DNA from: Pseudomonas sp. JQ170C
GTDB taxonomy: Bacteria > Pseudomonadota > Gammaproteobacteria > Pseudomonadales > Pseudomonadaceae
Length of the DNA: 64,000 nt
Direction of reading: 5' to 3'
Assembly: GCF_035581345.1 (NCBI RefSeq)
Contig: NZ_CP141608.1
Location: forward strand, 1,754,001-1,818,000
Below the pieces are notes generated by a model. It saw only the letters and a list, made by a program, of their open reading frames with translations, did not search any database and was not told where the DNA came from. Made by a program: the position numbers and the translations under genes. Positions 10,261 through 18,741 of the stretch are shown in pieces. The first letter of the stretch is position 1, and every line of letters starts with the position of its first letter.

Positions 10261-10812
10261 TCAAAGGCCGCTGGGCGGCAGGGTCAAGGGCAGCAGGCGC
10301 GCGGTGTTGCGGGCGTCTTCCAGGGCCCGGTGCTGCTGGCCGCTGAACTGCAACCCGGCCAGCTGCAATGCACCATTGAGGCCCAGTGGCCGTTGCAGAT
10401 GCCGGGCCTTGGCAAAGCGTTGCTTGAGGTTGATGTGCGGCACCGTGGCCAGCAGGCTCTGGACATCGTGCAGTTGCCATTCCTGCAGCAATTGCTGGCG
10501 GTCGTAGTCACCCCAGCTGACCCAGGCCTCAAGCTGTGCCCGATGGTGCCCGATCCAGCGCTCGAACTGCCCCCACACCTCTCTGAACGCCACGGCTGTG
10601 TCGACATTGGCCTGACTGATGTGGGTCAGTTCACGGCAGAAGGGGGTCAGTTGCGGGCGGCGCCGCGGTTTGATGAAGCGCTGGAAATGATCCACCTCAC
10701 GACCCTGGCGGTTGACCAGTGTCGCTCCGATTTCAATGACTTCCATATCCGTGATTGGCCAACCGCCGTCATCCGTGGTTGCTTCCAGGTCGATCACCAG
10801 CCAATGGCCCAT
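10261..10812 (-). CDS. DEDDh 3'-5' exonuclease (RNase T / DnaQ-like)
   Basis: Predicted 3'-5' exonuclease of 183 residues. The acid residues VIDLEATT (Asp8, Glu10) form Exo I, ELTHISQ lies in the middle, and HRALEDARNT supplies the His and Asp of Exo III, so it is of DEDDh type. The start at 10812 is preceded by AAGGGAGCCTACT, a good ribosome site; the longer reading from 10905 lacks one. Pseudomonas genomes carry several such stand-alone exonucleases. Whether the substrate is DNA or RNA cannot be told from sequence. Confidence 0.85.
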   Translation of the reverse strand: MGHWLVIDLEATTDDGGWPITDMEVIEIGATLVNRQGREVDHFQRFIKPRRRPQLTPFCRELTHISQANVDTAVAFREVWGQFERWIGHHRAQLEAWVSWGDYDRQQLLQEWQLHDVQSLLATVPHINLKQRFAKARHLQRPLGLNGALQLAGLQFSGQQHRALEDARNTARLLPLTLPPSGL

Positions 10813-10982
10813 AGTAGGCTCCCTTGCAAGACTCGCTAGAGCGTAGCCAAAGTCGGGCCTCTGGGGTATCCCCTGGCGAAATGCTGCTTGCTGGCCTTTT
10901 GGCACAATCGGCTGTTGTACCGCGCACGGAAAACGCCTAGCTTAGGTTCAATTCGGCTCAAACCCGCAAAGAGTGTGTTGCT

Positions 10983-11786
10983 TTGACTCCAACGCCCATG
11001 GCACAGGCCAGATTCTTGCTGTTCATGTTCACCACCCTGTGGATGGCGATTCCCGCCCAGGCGCGTGAGGAAATCGAAGTCAAAATCGGCGCGGCGCATT
11101 TCCCTCCTTATACCGTGCGCCCCGAGAAGGGTGCCGACACCGGTTTGTTGCCGCAGTTGGTCGATGCCTTGAACGCTGCCCAGCAGCACTATCGGTTCGT
11201 CCTGGTGCCCACCTCGATCCCCCGCCGCTTTGGCGATTTCAAGCAAGGTCGCACCGACATGGCGATCTTCGAGAACCCCCAGTGGGACTGGCAGGACATT
11301 CCCCACGTGGCGGTAGACATGGGGCTGGAGGATGCCGAGGTGTATGTCACCCAGCACCTGCCCGAGCGCGACGAAAGCTATTTTGCCGACCTCACGGGCA
11401 AGCGCCTGGCCCTGTACAGCGGCTATCACTACGCCTTTGCCGACTTCAAGTCCGACCCCAAGTACCTGGTCGAACATTTCAAGGTGACCTTGACCTATTC
11501 CCACGACAGCAACCTGCTGATGGTCCAGCGCGGCCGGGCAGACATCGCCCTGGTCACCCGTTCCTACCTGAGTGACTTCCAGGCCCGCAACCCGCAAAGC
11601 GCCCAGGCGTTGCGCACGTCGGAGCGGGTTGACCAGGTCTATCACCACTATGCCTTGCTGCGTCCCGGTGCACCGATCAGTGCTGAGGCGTTCGCCGGCC
11701 TGTTGCAGCAACTGCGTGACCAGGGCGAGCTGCTGCGTATCTTCGAGCCTTACCAGATCATCGTCAGCCAGCCCGGGGCTGACTGA
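10983..11786 (+). CDS. Periplasmic substrate-binding protein, SBP_bac_3-like, orphan
   Basis: Secreted solute-binding protein of 267 residues if the TTG at 10983 is used, or 262 from the ATG at 10998. A GCAAAGAG stretch suits the TTG better. The signal peptide (RFLLFMFTTLWMAIPAQA) is followed by the type-II binding fold typical of amino-acid binding proteins (IGAAHFPPYTVRPEKG, FKQGRTDMAIFEN, RADIALVTRSYL). No ABC permease or ATPase gene is near. It is convergent with dsbG, only 10 bp apart. The ligand is not known. Confidence 0.75.
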   Translation: MTPTPMAQARFLLFMFTTLWMAIPAQAREEIEVKIGAAHFPPYTVRPEKGADTGLLPQLVDALNAAQQHYRFVLVPTSIPRRFGDFKQGRTDMAIFENPQWDWQDIPHVAVDMGLEDAEVYVTQHLPERDESYFADLTGKRLALYSGYHYAFADFKSDPKYLVEHFKVTLTYSHDSNLLMVQRGRADIALVTRSYLSDFQARNPQSAQALRTSERVDQVYHHYALLRPGAPISAEAFAGLLQQLRDQGELLRIFEPYQIIVSQPGAD

Positions 11787-11796
11787 ACACAGGCTG

Positions 11797-12561
11797 TCAG
11801 CGTTTGCCCAGGATCTTGCCCAGCATTTCCGGCCGTGGCGCACCTTGCTGGGTTTGCAGCTGTTGTTGCTCGTCGAGGTAGAAGATCGCCGGGGTTGCCG
11901 ACAGGCCCAGTTCTTCCATGGTGGCCAGGTTGGCATCGAGCTTGGCCTGGACGTCGGCGGGGATTTTCTCCAGGGCCTTGAGGGTGCTGGCCTTGCCGGC
12001 CTTCTCGTGAGTGTTCAGGGCCTTGACCGGGTCTTTGCTGGCCAGCAGCGCGGCCGACTTGCCCGGGCTGTCTTCACGGATGATGCCAACCATGATGTGG
12101 CGCAACTGCACCTTGCCCGACTCGACCCACGGCCGCGCCTGCTGCCAGAACATGTTGCAGTAGGGGCAGTTCGGGTCGCTGAACAGGTAGACGATGCGTG
12201 GTGCATCGGCCTTGCCGTCGGCAATCCAGGCGGTTTTTTCCATCTTCGCCCAGACCTCCTTGGCCATCGGGGCGTAGACCAGTTTTTCCAGGGGCGCCTC
12301 GCTCAGGTCCTGGCCCTGTTCATCGAACAGGCTACCGACCAGTACGTGCTTGCCATCGGGCGTCAGGTACAAGGCCATGCCGCGGTTCTGGTATTCACCG
12401 GCATAACCGCGCAGCCCATTGGGCGCATCGAAGCTGCCTTTGATTTTTACCCCTTTGGCTTCCATCTGCTGGACAGCCTTGGGCAGGTCTTCGGCAATCG
12501 CCGCCTGGCTGGCCAGCAGGCCGAGGGTGAGCGTGAGGGGCAGTTTCAGCAAAGCGTGCAT
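11797..12561 (-). CDS. dsbG: Thiol:disulfide interchange protein DsbG
   Basis: Periplasmic disulfide isomerase/reductase of 254 residues. The signal peptide (MHALLKLPLTLTLGLLASQA) is followed by an N-terminal dimerisation part and a thioredoxin domain with the active site NCPYC (Cys132, Cys135). It is the last gene of dsbD-tlpA-dsbG and its start overlaps the tlpA stop by 16 bp. DsbG protects single cysteines from over-oxidation and is kept reduced by DsbD, which is encoded in the same operon. Confidence 0.9.
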   Translation of the reverse strand: MHALLKLPLTLTLGLLASQAAIAEDLPKAVQQMEAKGVKIKGSFDAPNGLRGYAGEYQNRGMALYLTPDGKHVLVGSLFDEQGQDLSEAPLEKLVYAPMAKEVWAKMEKTAWIADGKADAPRIVYLFSDPNCPYCNMFWQQARPWVESGKVQLRHIMVGIIREDSPGKSAALLASKDPVKALNTHEKAGKASTLKALEKIPADVQAKLDANLATMEELGLSATPAIFYLDEQQQLQTQQGAPRPEMLGKILGKR

Positions 12562-13403
12562 GTGTCATTCCTTGAAGTGTCGGAGACAGCGGGTGCGGCG
12601 GGGCGCTCGAAAGATTCCAGGGCGTGGCGCAGGCTGGCCCGCGACAGCTCGCCCAGGTGGCTGCCGACCAGTCGACCGTCGGCGTTGTAGAACAAGGTGG
12701 TGGGCAGGGCCATGGAGCCGACTTGTTGGGCCAGTTGGCCGCCGCTGTCGAACAGCACATGGGACAGGTTCAGGCCGGTGGTGGCGAGAAAGTTACTGAC
12801 CGTTTGTGGCGACTCACCCTGGTTGACGAACAGGAAGGTGATGTCCGGGCGTTCATTCTGGCCTTGCTGGAGTACCGGCATTTCACGGCGGCACGGCGGG
12901 CACCAGGTGGCCCAGAGGTTGATCACCAGGGGCCGGCCACGGTAGGCGCTGAGCTGGACGGCCTGGCCGTCGGCCTTGCGCAGGCTGGTGTCGGGCAATT
13001 GCGTGCCTTGTTCATACAGGTGGCTGCCCAGGCTGCCCAGCAGCCAGAACAGCGCGCCACTGAACAGGCCCCAGCCCAGCGGACGGCGCAGGGTGGGGCG
13101 GCGAAAGCCTTGCCACAAGGCGCCGGCAGCCACCGCCAGCACACCGGGCCAGAGCAGGAAGCCGCCATCACGCAGGTCGACGATCTGCAGCGGGTCGTCG
13201 CGGTACATGGGCCAGTAGCTGAGCACAAAACCCAGGCGGGCGGCGAGCAAGCCCAGCAGGAACAGGCTGAACAGCACCGACTCGGGGTTGTCGCCTCCGC
13301 GTTTGGCTACCCGCCAGCCCACCAGGCTCGCCAGGGCCAGTGCGCAGAGCAGCAGCAGGTGGTTCATGGCCATGGTCAACGGCCCGAGGTTTACGGTCAG
13401 CAT
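12546..13403 (-). CDS. TlpA-family thiol reductase with Lgt-like membrane N-terminus
   Basis: Protein of 285 residues in two parts. Residues 1-125 hold about four hydrophobic segments resembling part of the prolipoprotein diacylglyceryl transferase fold (SVLFSLFLLGLLAARLGFV, then LRDGGFLLWPGVLAV). Residues about 135-270 are a TlpA/ResA thioredoxin domain with WCPPC (Cys168, Cys171) and a cis-Pro loop MALPTTLFY. It probably reduces periplasmic disulfides next to the membrane, receiving electrons from DsbD. The ATG at 13403 overlaps the dsbD stop by one base (TGATG), which fixes the start. Lgt catalytic activity is unlikely because the domain is truncated. Confidence 0.8.
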   Translation of the reverse strand: MLTVNLGPLTMAMNHLLLLCALALASLVGWRVAKRGGDNPESVLFSLFLLGLLAARLGFVLSYWPMYRDDPLQIVDLRDGGFLLWPGVLAVAAGALWQGFRRPTLRRPLGWGLFSGALFWLLGSLGSHLYEQGTQLPDTSLRKADGQAVQLSAYRGRPLVINLWATWCPPCRREMPVLQQGQNERPDITFLFVNQGESPQTVSNFLATTGLNLSHVLFDSGGQLAQQVGSMALPTTLFYNADGRLVGSHLGELSRASLRHALESFERPAAPAVSDTSRNDTCTLC

Positions 13404-15118
13404 CAGCCTTGACTCCGGGTCTGGGCCCATTGTTCGAGGAAGTTCTTTGCGTCGACTTCACCGGTGATACGGCGCGCCCGACGTTCGCTGCCCTCCGGCC
13501 CGATCCAGATCAGGCTGGGCGGGCCCGGTACCTGGTAGCGCTGCATCAACTCGCGACTCGGCGCTGCATCGGCGGTCACATCCAGGCGTATCAGGCGTAC
13601 GCCGCTCAGTGCGGCCAGTACGTCGGCGCGGGCGAACACCTGCTTTTCCATCACCTTGCACGACACACACCAGTCGGCATAGTAGTCCAGCATTACCCAC
13701 TGGCCCTGGGCTTTGGCCGCATCCAGTTCGCGCTGCAACTCGGCTGGCTGGGTCACGGTGACAAAGGCGTCGGTGTGCACGGCGCTGGCTACCGCGCTGC
13801 TGCCGCCACGAAACGGTTGCAGCGGCTGCCAGGGATCGTCGCCACCGGCAGCGGCGCCGATCAGCAGCAGACTGCCCCAGAAGCCCACCAGCAGCGGCGC
13901 GGCACGTACGGCGCGCAGGTTATGCAGCGCCGGCCACGCCGCCCAGGCCAGGGCGATCAGCCAGGCACCGGCCAGGGCCAGCCACAGCGAAGGCTCAAGC
14001 ACGGTGCGCAGGGTATACAGCGCCATGGCCAGGAACACGAAGCCGAACAGGCCCTTGACCAGGTTCATCCACGGGCCGGGGCGTGGCAGGTAGCGATTGC
14101 CCACGGTGACCAGCAACAGCAGCGGCAAGCCCATGCCCAGGCCCAGGGTGAACAGCACCAGGGCGCCATGCAGCGCGTTGCCACTCTGGGCGATATAGAG
14201 CAGCGCACCGGCCAGCGGGGCGGTCATGCAGGGCCCCATCAGCAGCCCCGACAGGGCGCCCAGCAAGGCCGCGCCATAGAGGTTGCCGCCCCGGGTGCCA
14301 TGCCCGGCGCGTTCCAGGCGGTCACGCAGCCAGACGGGTAACTGCAGCTCGAAGGCGCCGAACATCGGCAAGGCCAGCAGCACGAACAAACCGGCCAGGG
14401 TGCCGAGCAGCCAGGGTTGCTGCAGCCAGGCTTGCAGGCTTGCACCCAGCACGGCGGCGACCACCCCGAGGGCGGCGTACACCAGGGCCATGCTCAGTAC
14501 ATACACACTGGCCAGCGCCCAGCCACGGCGGGCGCTGACACCATTGCCCAGCACCAGCCCGGCGAGAATCGGCAGCATCGGCAGCGAGCACGGGGTAAAG
14601 GCCAGCAGCAGGCCAAGCCCGAGGAAGGCCAGCAGGCTCCAGGCCAGGCTCGACTGCGCAAGGCCGCCGGCCAGGGCCTGGTCGCTGGCCTGCGCGGTCG
14701 CCTGCTCGGTGGCCGGGGTGTCGCTCAGGCTGACCAGGTTGGTCTGCGGCGGGTAGCACAGGCCGGCATCGGCACAGCCTTGCCAACCCATGCGCAACGA
14801 GCCGCGCGCGTCGGCGGGCAGAATCAGCTCCAGCTCGCCGCGGTACACCTGGGTTTCACCGAAGTACTCATCCTGGTGGGGCAGGGCTTCTGGCAAAGCG
14901 GGCTGCTGCTCGGCGGGCAGGCCGTCGAACTTCAGGCGCTTCTGGTACAGGTAGTAGCCGTCGGTGATTTTCCAGTGCAGGCGCATTTCGCCGCTGGCCA
15001 GTCGTTCGCTGCTGAACACGAACGCCTTGTCCACCGGCAGGAAGTCGCTTTGGGCAAAGGGGTTGGCCTGGGTCAGGCCGCTGAATAGGAACATCAGGAC
15101 AATCAGTAAAGCGCGCAT
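13403..15118 (-). CDS. dsbD: Thiol:disulfide interchange protein DsbD
   Basis: Inner-membrane electron carrier of 571 residues that moves reducing power from thioredoxin to periplasmic DsbG/TlpA. The signal peptide is MRALLIVLMFLFSGLTQA. It is followed by an N-terminal domain with paired cysteines (GCADAGLCYPP), a central region of about eight helices with TPCSLPMLP and GPCMTAP, and a C-terminal thioredoxin domain with WCVSC (Cys484, Cys487). The start at 15118 gives a proper signal peptide, whereas the 15160 reading adds a charged prefix. It is the first gene of the operon, divergent from a two-component system. Confidence 0.93.
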   Translation of the reverse strand: MRALLIVLMFLFSGLTQANPFAQSDFLPVDKAFVFSSERLASGEMRLHWKITDGYYLYQKRLKFDGLPAEQQPALPEALPHQDEYFGETQVYRGELELILPADARGSLRMGWQGCADAGLCYPPQTNLVSLSDTPATEQATAQASDQALAGGLAQSSLAWSLLAFLGLGLLLAFTPCSLPMLPILAGLVLGNGVSARRGWALASVYVLSMALVYAALGVVAAVLGASLQAWLQQPWLLGTLAGLFVLLALPMFGAFELQLPVWLRDRLERAGHGTRGGNLYGAALLGALSGLLMGPCMTAPLAGALLYIAQSGNALHGALVLFTLGLGMGLPLLLLVTVGNRYLPRPGPWMNLVKGLFGFVFLAMALYTLRTVLEPSLWLALAGAWLIALAWAAWPALHNLRAVRAAPLLVGFWGSLLLIGAAAGGDDPWQPLQPFRGGSSAVASAVHTDAFVTVTQPAELQRELDAAKAQGQWVMLDYYADWCVSCKVMEKQVFARADVLAALSGVRLIRLDVTADAAPSRELMQRYQVPGPPSLIWIGPEGSERRARRITGEVDAKNFLEQWAQTRSQG

Positions 15119-15165
15119 CTCGAAGCCTTGGCAGTGCGATGAACGGTCGATCCTGGCCATGTTCG

Positions 15166-15182
15166 ATTAACCGAGTGTTAAC
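15166..15182. promoter_or_regulatory. Putative response-regulator box between dsbD and dsbR
   Basis: TTAA occurs twice with an 11-bp period (15167-15170 and 15178-15181) in ATTAACCGAGTGTTAAC, which is also an inverted TTAAC-N5-GTTAA. The TTAA-N7-TTAA spacing is the one used by PmrA/QseB-type OmpR regulators, which the neighbouring regulator resembles. It lies about 50 bp upstream of dsbD and 110 bp upstream of the regulator. Confidence 0.5.
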
Positions 15183-15291
15183 CCGTTGGCGTCGATTGTC
15201 GGCCCGGCCGCGACGTTGCGGCCCTGTCACGGCATAATCCTGGCTTAATGCGCCTGCGCTTCACTGCCCACTTTTAGCCCCGAGACCCACC

Positions 15292-15975
15292 ATGCACGTA
15301 CTGCTCTGCGAGGATGACGACCTGATTGCCAGCGGCATCGCCGCCGGGCTGACCGCCCAGGGCATGACCGTGGACCGGGTGGCCACGGCCAGTGCTGCCC
15401 AGGCGATGCTGCAGGCCGCAGCCTTCGATGTGATGGTGCTGGACCTGGGCCTGCCCGACGAGGACGGGCTCAAGCTGCTCCAGCGCCTGCGCCAGCAGGG
15501 CCATAGCCTGCCGGTGCTGGTGCTGACCGCCCGCGATGCCATCACCGACCGGGTCGACGGCCTGCAGGCCGGTGCCGACGATTACCTGTTGAAGCCTTTC
15601 GACCTGCGGGAACTGGCGGCGCGCCTGCATACCTTGTTGCGCCGGGCGGCAGGAAGGGCGGTCAATATCATCGAACATGGACCGCTCAGCTACGACCCCA
15701 GCAGCCGCGAAACCTGCCTGGGCGGTGTGCCGGTGGACTTGTCCCGGCGTGAGCAGGCACTGCTGCAGGCACTGCTGCACAACCGGGGTCGGGTGCTGTC
15801 CAGCGAACAACTCAAGGACAGCGTCTACGGCTTTGGCGACGAGGTCGAGAGCAACGCCTTGAACGTGCATATCCATCACCTGCGCCGCAAGCTGGGCAAT
15901 GGCATTGTCGAAACCGTACGCGGCCTGGGTTATCGCCTGGGCCCTGCGCAACTGCCCGAGACGTCGCAATCATGA
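15292..15975 (+). CDS. dsbR: OmpR-family response regulator, DsbR-type
   Basis: Transcription factor of 227 residues. The receiver domain has the acidic pocket CEDDD (7-10), phospho-acceptor Asp51 in VLDLGLPDEDG and Lys101 in LLKPFD. The C-terminal winged helix includes SRREQALLQALL and RGLGYRLG. It overlaps the sensor gene by four bases (ATGA) and is divergent from dsbD-tlpA-dsbG. The same order occurs in P. aeruginosa (PA2479/PA2480 beside PA2476-2478), where, as I recall, DsbRS is copper-responsive and induces dsb genes. The symbol is assigned by this synteny. Confidence 0.75.
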   Translation: MHVLLCEDDDLIASGIAAGLTAQGMTVDRVATASAAQAMLQAAAFDVMVLDLGLPDEDGLKLLQRLRQQGHSLPVLVLTARDAITDRVDGLQAGADDYLLKPFDLRELAARLHTLLRRAAGRAVNIIEHGPLSYDPSSRETCLGGVPVDLSRREQALLQALLHNRGRVLSSEQLKDSVYGFGDEVESNALNVHIHHLRRKLGNGIVETVRGLGYRLGPAQLPETSQS

Positions 15976-17294
15976 GCCTGCGTGTACGCCTGACCCTGAT
16001 CCTGGGGGCTGCATTCGTGGTCATTTGGGCGCTGGCGGCGGCCTGGATGCTGCGCGACCTGCGCCACCAGATGATGTTCTCCCTGGACCAGCGCCTGGTG
16101 GCCTCGGCGCGGATGGTCGCCGGTTTGATCGACCAGATGCCCCAGCCGCTGGTGAGCAAAGGCGAGAGCACCAAGATCAGTGCCGACCAGCTCAGCGTGC
16201 CCGATGGCATGGCCTGTCAGGTCAGTTCGCTGCGCGGCGAAATCATTGCCCGCAACCACAGCAACGACCAGGTGCTCAACGATGATCGCAGCGGTTTTCG
16301 CGACCAGACCATTGACGATGCGCGCTGGCGAACCTTCACCTATTACCGGGGCGATGTGCGCATCACCACGGCAGACCGTCATCAGGAGCGCGAGGCGCTG
16401 AACCGCTCGATCCTGCTGGCCGCCTCGGCGCCGGTACTGGTAGCCCTGCTGGGGAGCCTGGGGCTGCTGTGGATCGGTGTCGGCAAGGGCCTGGCGCCGC
16501 TCAACCGCATGCGCGATGCCCTGCGCAGGCGTAGCCCCGATGCATTGGAGCCCTTGCAGGTGCGTGGCCTGCCCAGCGAATTGCAGCCGCTGCTCGATAC
16601 CCAGAACCAGTTGTTCCAGCGCATCGCCCAGACCATCGAGCGTGAACGCCGGCTGACCGACGATGCCGCCCATGAGCTGCGCACCCCCCTGACCGCGATC
16701 AAGACCCACTTGCAGGTGGCGCGCATGACCGATGGTGCTGTCCGTGAGCAGGCGCTAGAACATGCCGAACAGGGCGCCGACCGACTGCACCGGACCCTGG
16801 AGCAATTGCTGTTGCTGGCGCGGGTGGAGGGCAGCCTGTCGTTCGAGGACGGCATGCAGTGCAGCGCCGAGCAGGTCGCGCGCCAGGCCATCCAGGACAC
16901 TGGCTTGGGTGATTCGCAGCGCATCGCGTTGCAACTGGACCCAGGCGCCGCCCAGGTTTATCTGGGCATGCCGGCGCCCCTGGCAGTAACGGCCTTGCGC
17001 AATCTGCTGGACAACGCCCTGCGCCATACCCTGGGCACCGAGCCAGTGGAGCTGGCGGTGCAGATGGACAAGGACCGTGTGGCCTTCACCGTGCGCGATC
17101 ACGGCCCCGGTATCGCCGAGCAGGATCTGGAACACCTGACTGAACGCTTCTGGCGTCATGGCCAGAGCGGCGGTTGCGGCCTGGGCCTGGCGATTGTCCA
17201 GGCCATCGTCCAGCGCTGCGCCGGTACCCTGCGCTTCGACAGCCGCAGCGACGGATTGCGGGTGCTGCTGCAGGTCCCGCTGCGCAGCAGCTGA
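15972..17294 (+). CDS. dsbS: Sensor histidine kinase, DsbS-type
   Basis: Membrane sensor of 440 residues. TM1 is about 7-27, a periplasmic domain about 28-145 follows, then TM2 about 147-170 and a HAMP-like linker. The H-box HELRTPL has His234, and the ATP-binding domain shows an N box (NLLDNALRH), G1 (DHGPGIA) and G2 (GGCGLGLAI). The periplasmic part contains one cysteine (ACQVSS, about residue 82) and few metal-type residues. If it senses copper as DsbS is reported to do, the ligand site is not obvious from sequence alone. Confidence 0.75.
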   Translation: MSLRVRLTLILGAAFVVIWALAAAWMLRDLRHQMMFSLDQRLVASARMVAGLIDQMPQPLVSKGESTKISADQLSVPDGMACQVSSLRGEIIARNHSNDQVLNDDRSGFRDQTIDDARWRTFTYYRGDVRITTADRHQEREALNRSILLAASAPVLVALLGSLGLLWIGVGKGLAPLNRMRDALRRRSPDALEPLQVRGLPSELQPLLDTQNQLFQRIAQTIERERRLTDDAAHELRTPLTAIKTHLQVARMTDGAVREQALEHAEQGADRLHRTLEQLLLLARVEGSLSFEDGMQCSAEQVARQAIQDTGLGDSQRIALQLDPGAAQVYLGMPAPLAVTALRNLLDNALRHTLGTEPVELAVQMDKDRVAFTVRDHGPGIAEQDLEHLTERFWRHGQSGGCGLGLAIVQAIVQRCAGTLRFDSRSDGLRVLLQVPLRSS

Positions 17295-17334
17295 TCAGGT
17301 TCGGCACAGGCAGGCGGGTGCGGCGCAGATGTGC

Positions 17335-18738
17335 TTACCGGACCTGCCACCCCCCACCCAATGCCTTGTACAGCGCCACACTGCCCTGCAGCCGTGCCAG
17401 GCGCAGCTGCACTTGCTGGTCCTGGGCCTGATACAGGGTGCGCTGGGTTTCAAGCACCGTCAGCAAGGTTTCGGCGCCGGCTCGGTAGCGGCTTTCGGAC
17501 AGGGTGAAGGCGATGCGCGCCTGTTCGACTTCCTGGTCCTGCCACTGGCGCTGGTTGTCCACGCCGTTGATGCCGGTCAGCGCTTTTTCGACATCGGCAA
17601 AGCCGCCCATGATGCTGGCGCGGTAGCTCTCCAGCAGTTCCTCTTCCACGGCCCGGGCCTTGTCGCGTTCGGCGCTCAACCGGCCGTTGTTGAAGATCGG
17701 TGCGGCGAGCCCCGCACTCAGGGTGTAGTAGGGGCTGCGCAGGATATGGGCGAAGGTGTCGGCACCCGAGCCCAGATCGGCGCCCAGGGTAACGCTTGGC
17801 AGCATCGCCGCTCGGGCCACGGTGACATCCGCCCGGGCCGCCGCCAGCCGCGCTTCGGCGGCGGCGATATCCGGCCTGCGGCTAAGCAGGTCGCTGGGCA
17901 CGCCACTGCCGATGCCGGGCCAGCGCAGCCCGTCGATGGTTTCCTGGATAGGCGGCAGCTGTTGCACCGGGTCACCCAGCAAGGTCGCCAGGGTGATCCG
18001 GGCTTCTTGCAGTTGCTGCTCGAACAGCGGCACCTGGCGTGCTTGTCCGGCCACGAGGCTGCGCTGCTGGGCAAGCTCCAGGGCGGTGGCCGATCCTGAG
18101 TCGTAGCGGGTCTGCACCAGGCGCAACACGTCCTGTGCATTGGCCAGGTTGAGCCGGGCGATGCGTACCTGTTCGGCCAGGGCCAGGCTTTGCAGGTAGC
18201 TGTTGGCGACGCCGCTGAGCAAGGTCAGTTCGACGGTCTGGCGATCGAAGCGGCTGGCATCCAGGCCATGCAGGGCGCTGTCGCGGGCCGCGCGTTTGCC
18301 GCCCCAGAAGTCGATCTCGTAGCTGGCGCTCAGGCGGGTGTTGAAGGACGTGCTGGTGCGGTCGTAGTCGCTGGCGTCGAGCTGGTCGAAACCATAGCCG
18401 CGCAGCAGGCGCTGACGGCTGGCGTCCAGGCCGAACGTGACCTCCGGCAGCAGCGGCGCGCCGGCGATCACCGCCGAGGCCTGGGCCTGGCGGACGCGCG
18501 CTGCGGCAGCGGCCAGGTCGAAGCTGCCAAGGCGTGCCCGCTCGATCAGATGATTGAGCGGTGCGCTGGCAAACTGTTGCCACCAGTGTTCGCCAGGCAA
18601 CGGCTGATCGGTGCTGGCGTCCAGGCTTTGCCAGTCTGCCGGCGCTTGCAATCCACTCTGCGGTGGCGTGGGCGTGGCGCTGCAGGCGGCGATGAACAGG
18701 CTGATGGAAAGCAGGCTGAGACGGCTGGGCAGGTTCAT
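17335..18738 (-). CDS. opmQ: Outer-membrane efflux lipoprotein, OpmQ (NodT family)
   Basis: TolC-like outer-membrane channel of 467 residues. The lipoprotein signal has lipobox FIAAC near residue 19. Two repeats of the OEP helical-barrel fold follow, with typical stretches such as SLALAEQVRIARLNLANAQ and LLSRRPDIAAAEARLAAARA. It is the third gene after pvdR-pvdT, 3 bp beyond the pvdT stop. In P. putida and P. aeruginosa PvdRT-OpmQ exports pyoverdine from the periplasm. The assignment rests on this operon order plus the neighbouring iron-type ECF sigma gene. Confidence 0.8.
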   Translation of the reverse strand: MNLPSRLSLLSISLFIAACSATPTPPQSGLQAPADWQSLDASTDQPLPGEHWWQQFASAPLNHLIERARLGSFDLAAAAARVRQAQASAVIAGAPLLPEVTFGLDASRQRLLRGYGFDQLDASDYDRTSTSFNTRLSASYEIDFWGGKRAARDSALHGLDASRFDRQTVELTLLSGVANSYLQSLALAEQVRIARLNLANAQDVLRLVQTRYDSGSATALELAQQRSLVAGQARQVPLFEQQLQEARITLATLLGDPVQQLPPIQETIDGLRWPGIGSGVPSDLLSRRPDIAAAEARLAAARADVTVARAAMLPSVTLGADLGSGADTFAHILRSPYYTLSAGLAAPIFNNGRLSAERDKARAVEEELLESYRASIMGGFADVEKALTGINGVDNQRQWQDQEVEQARIAFTLSESRYRAGAETLLTVLETQRTLYQAQDQQVQLRLARLQGSVALYKALGGGWQVR

Positions 18739-18741
18739 GGA

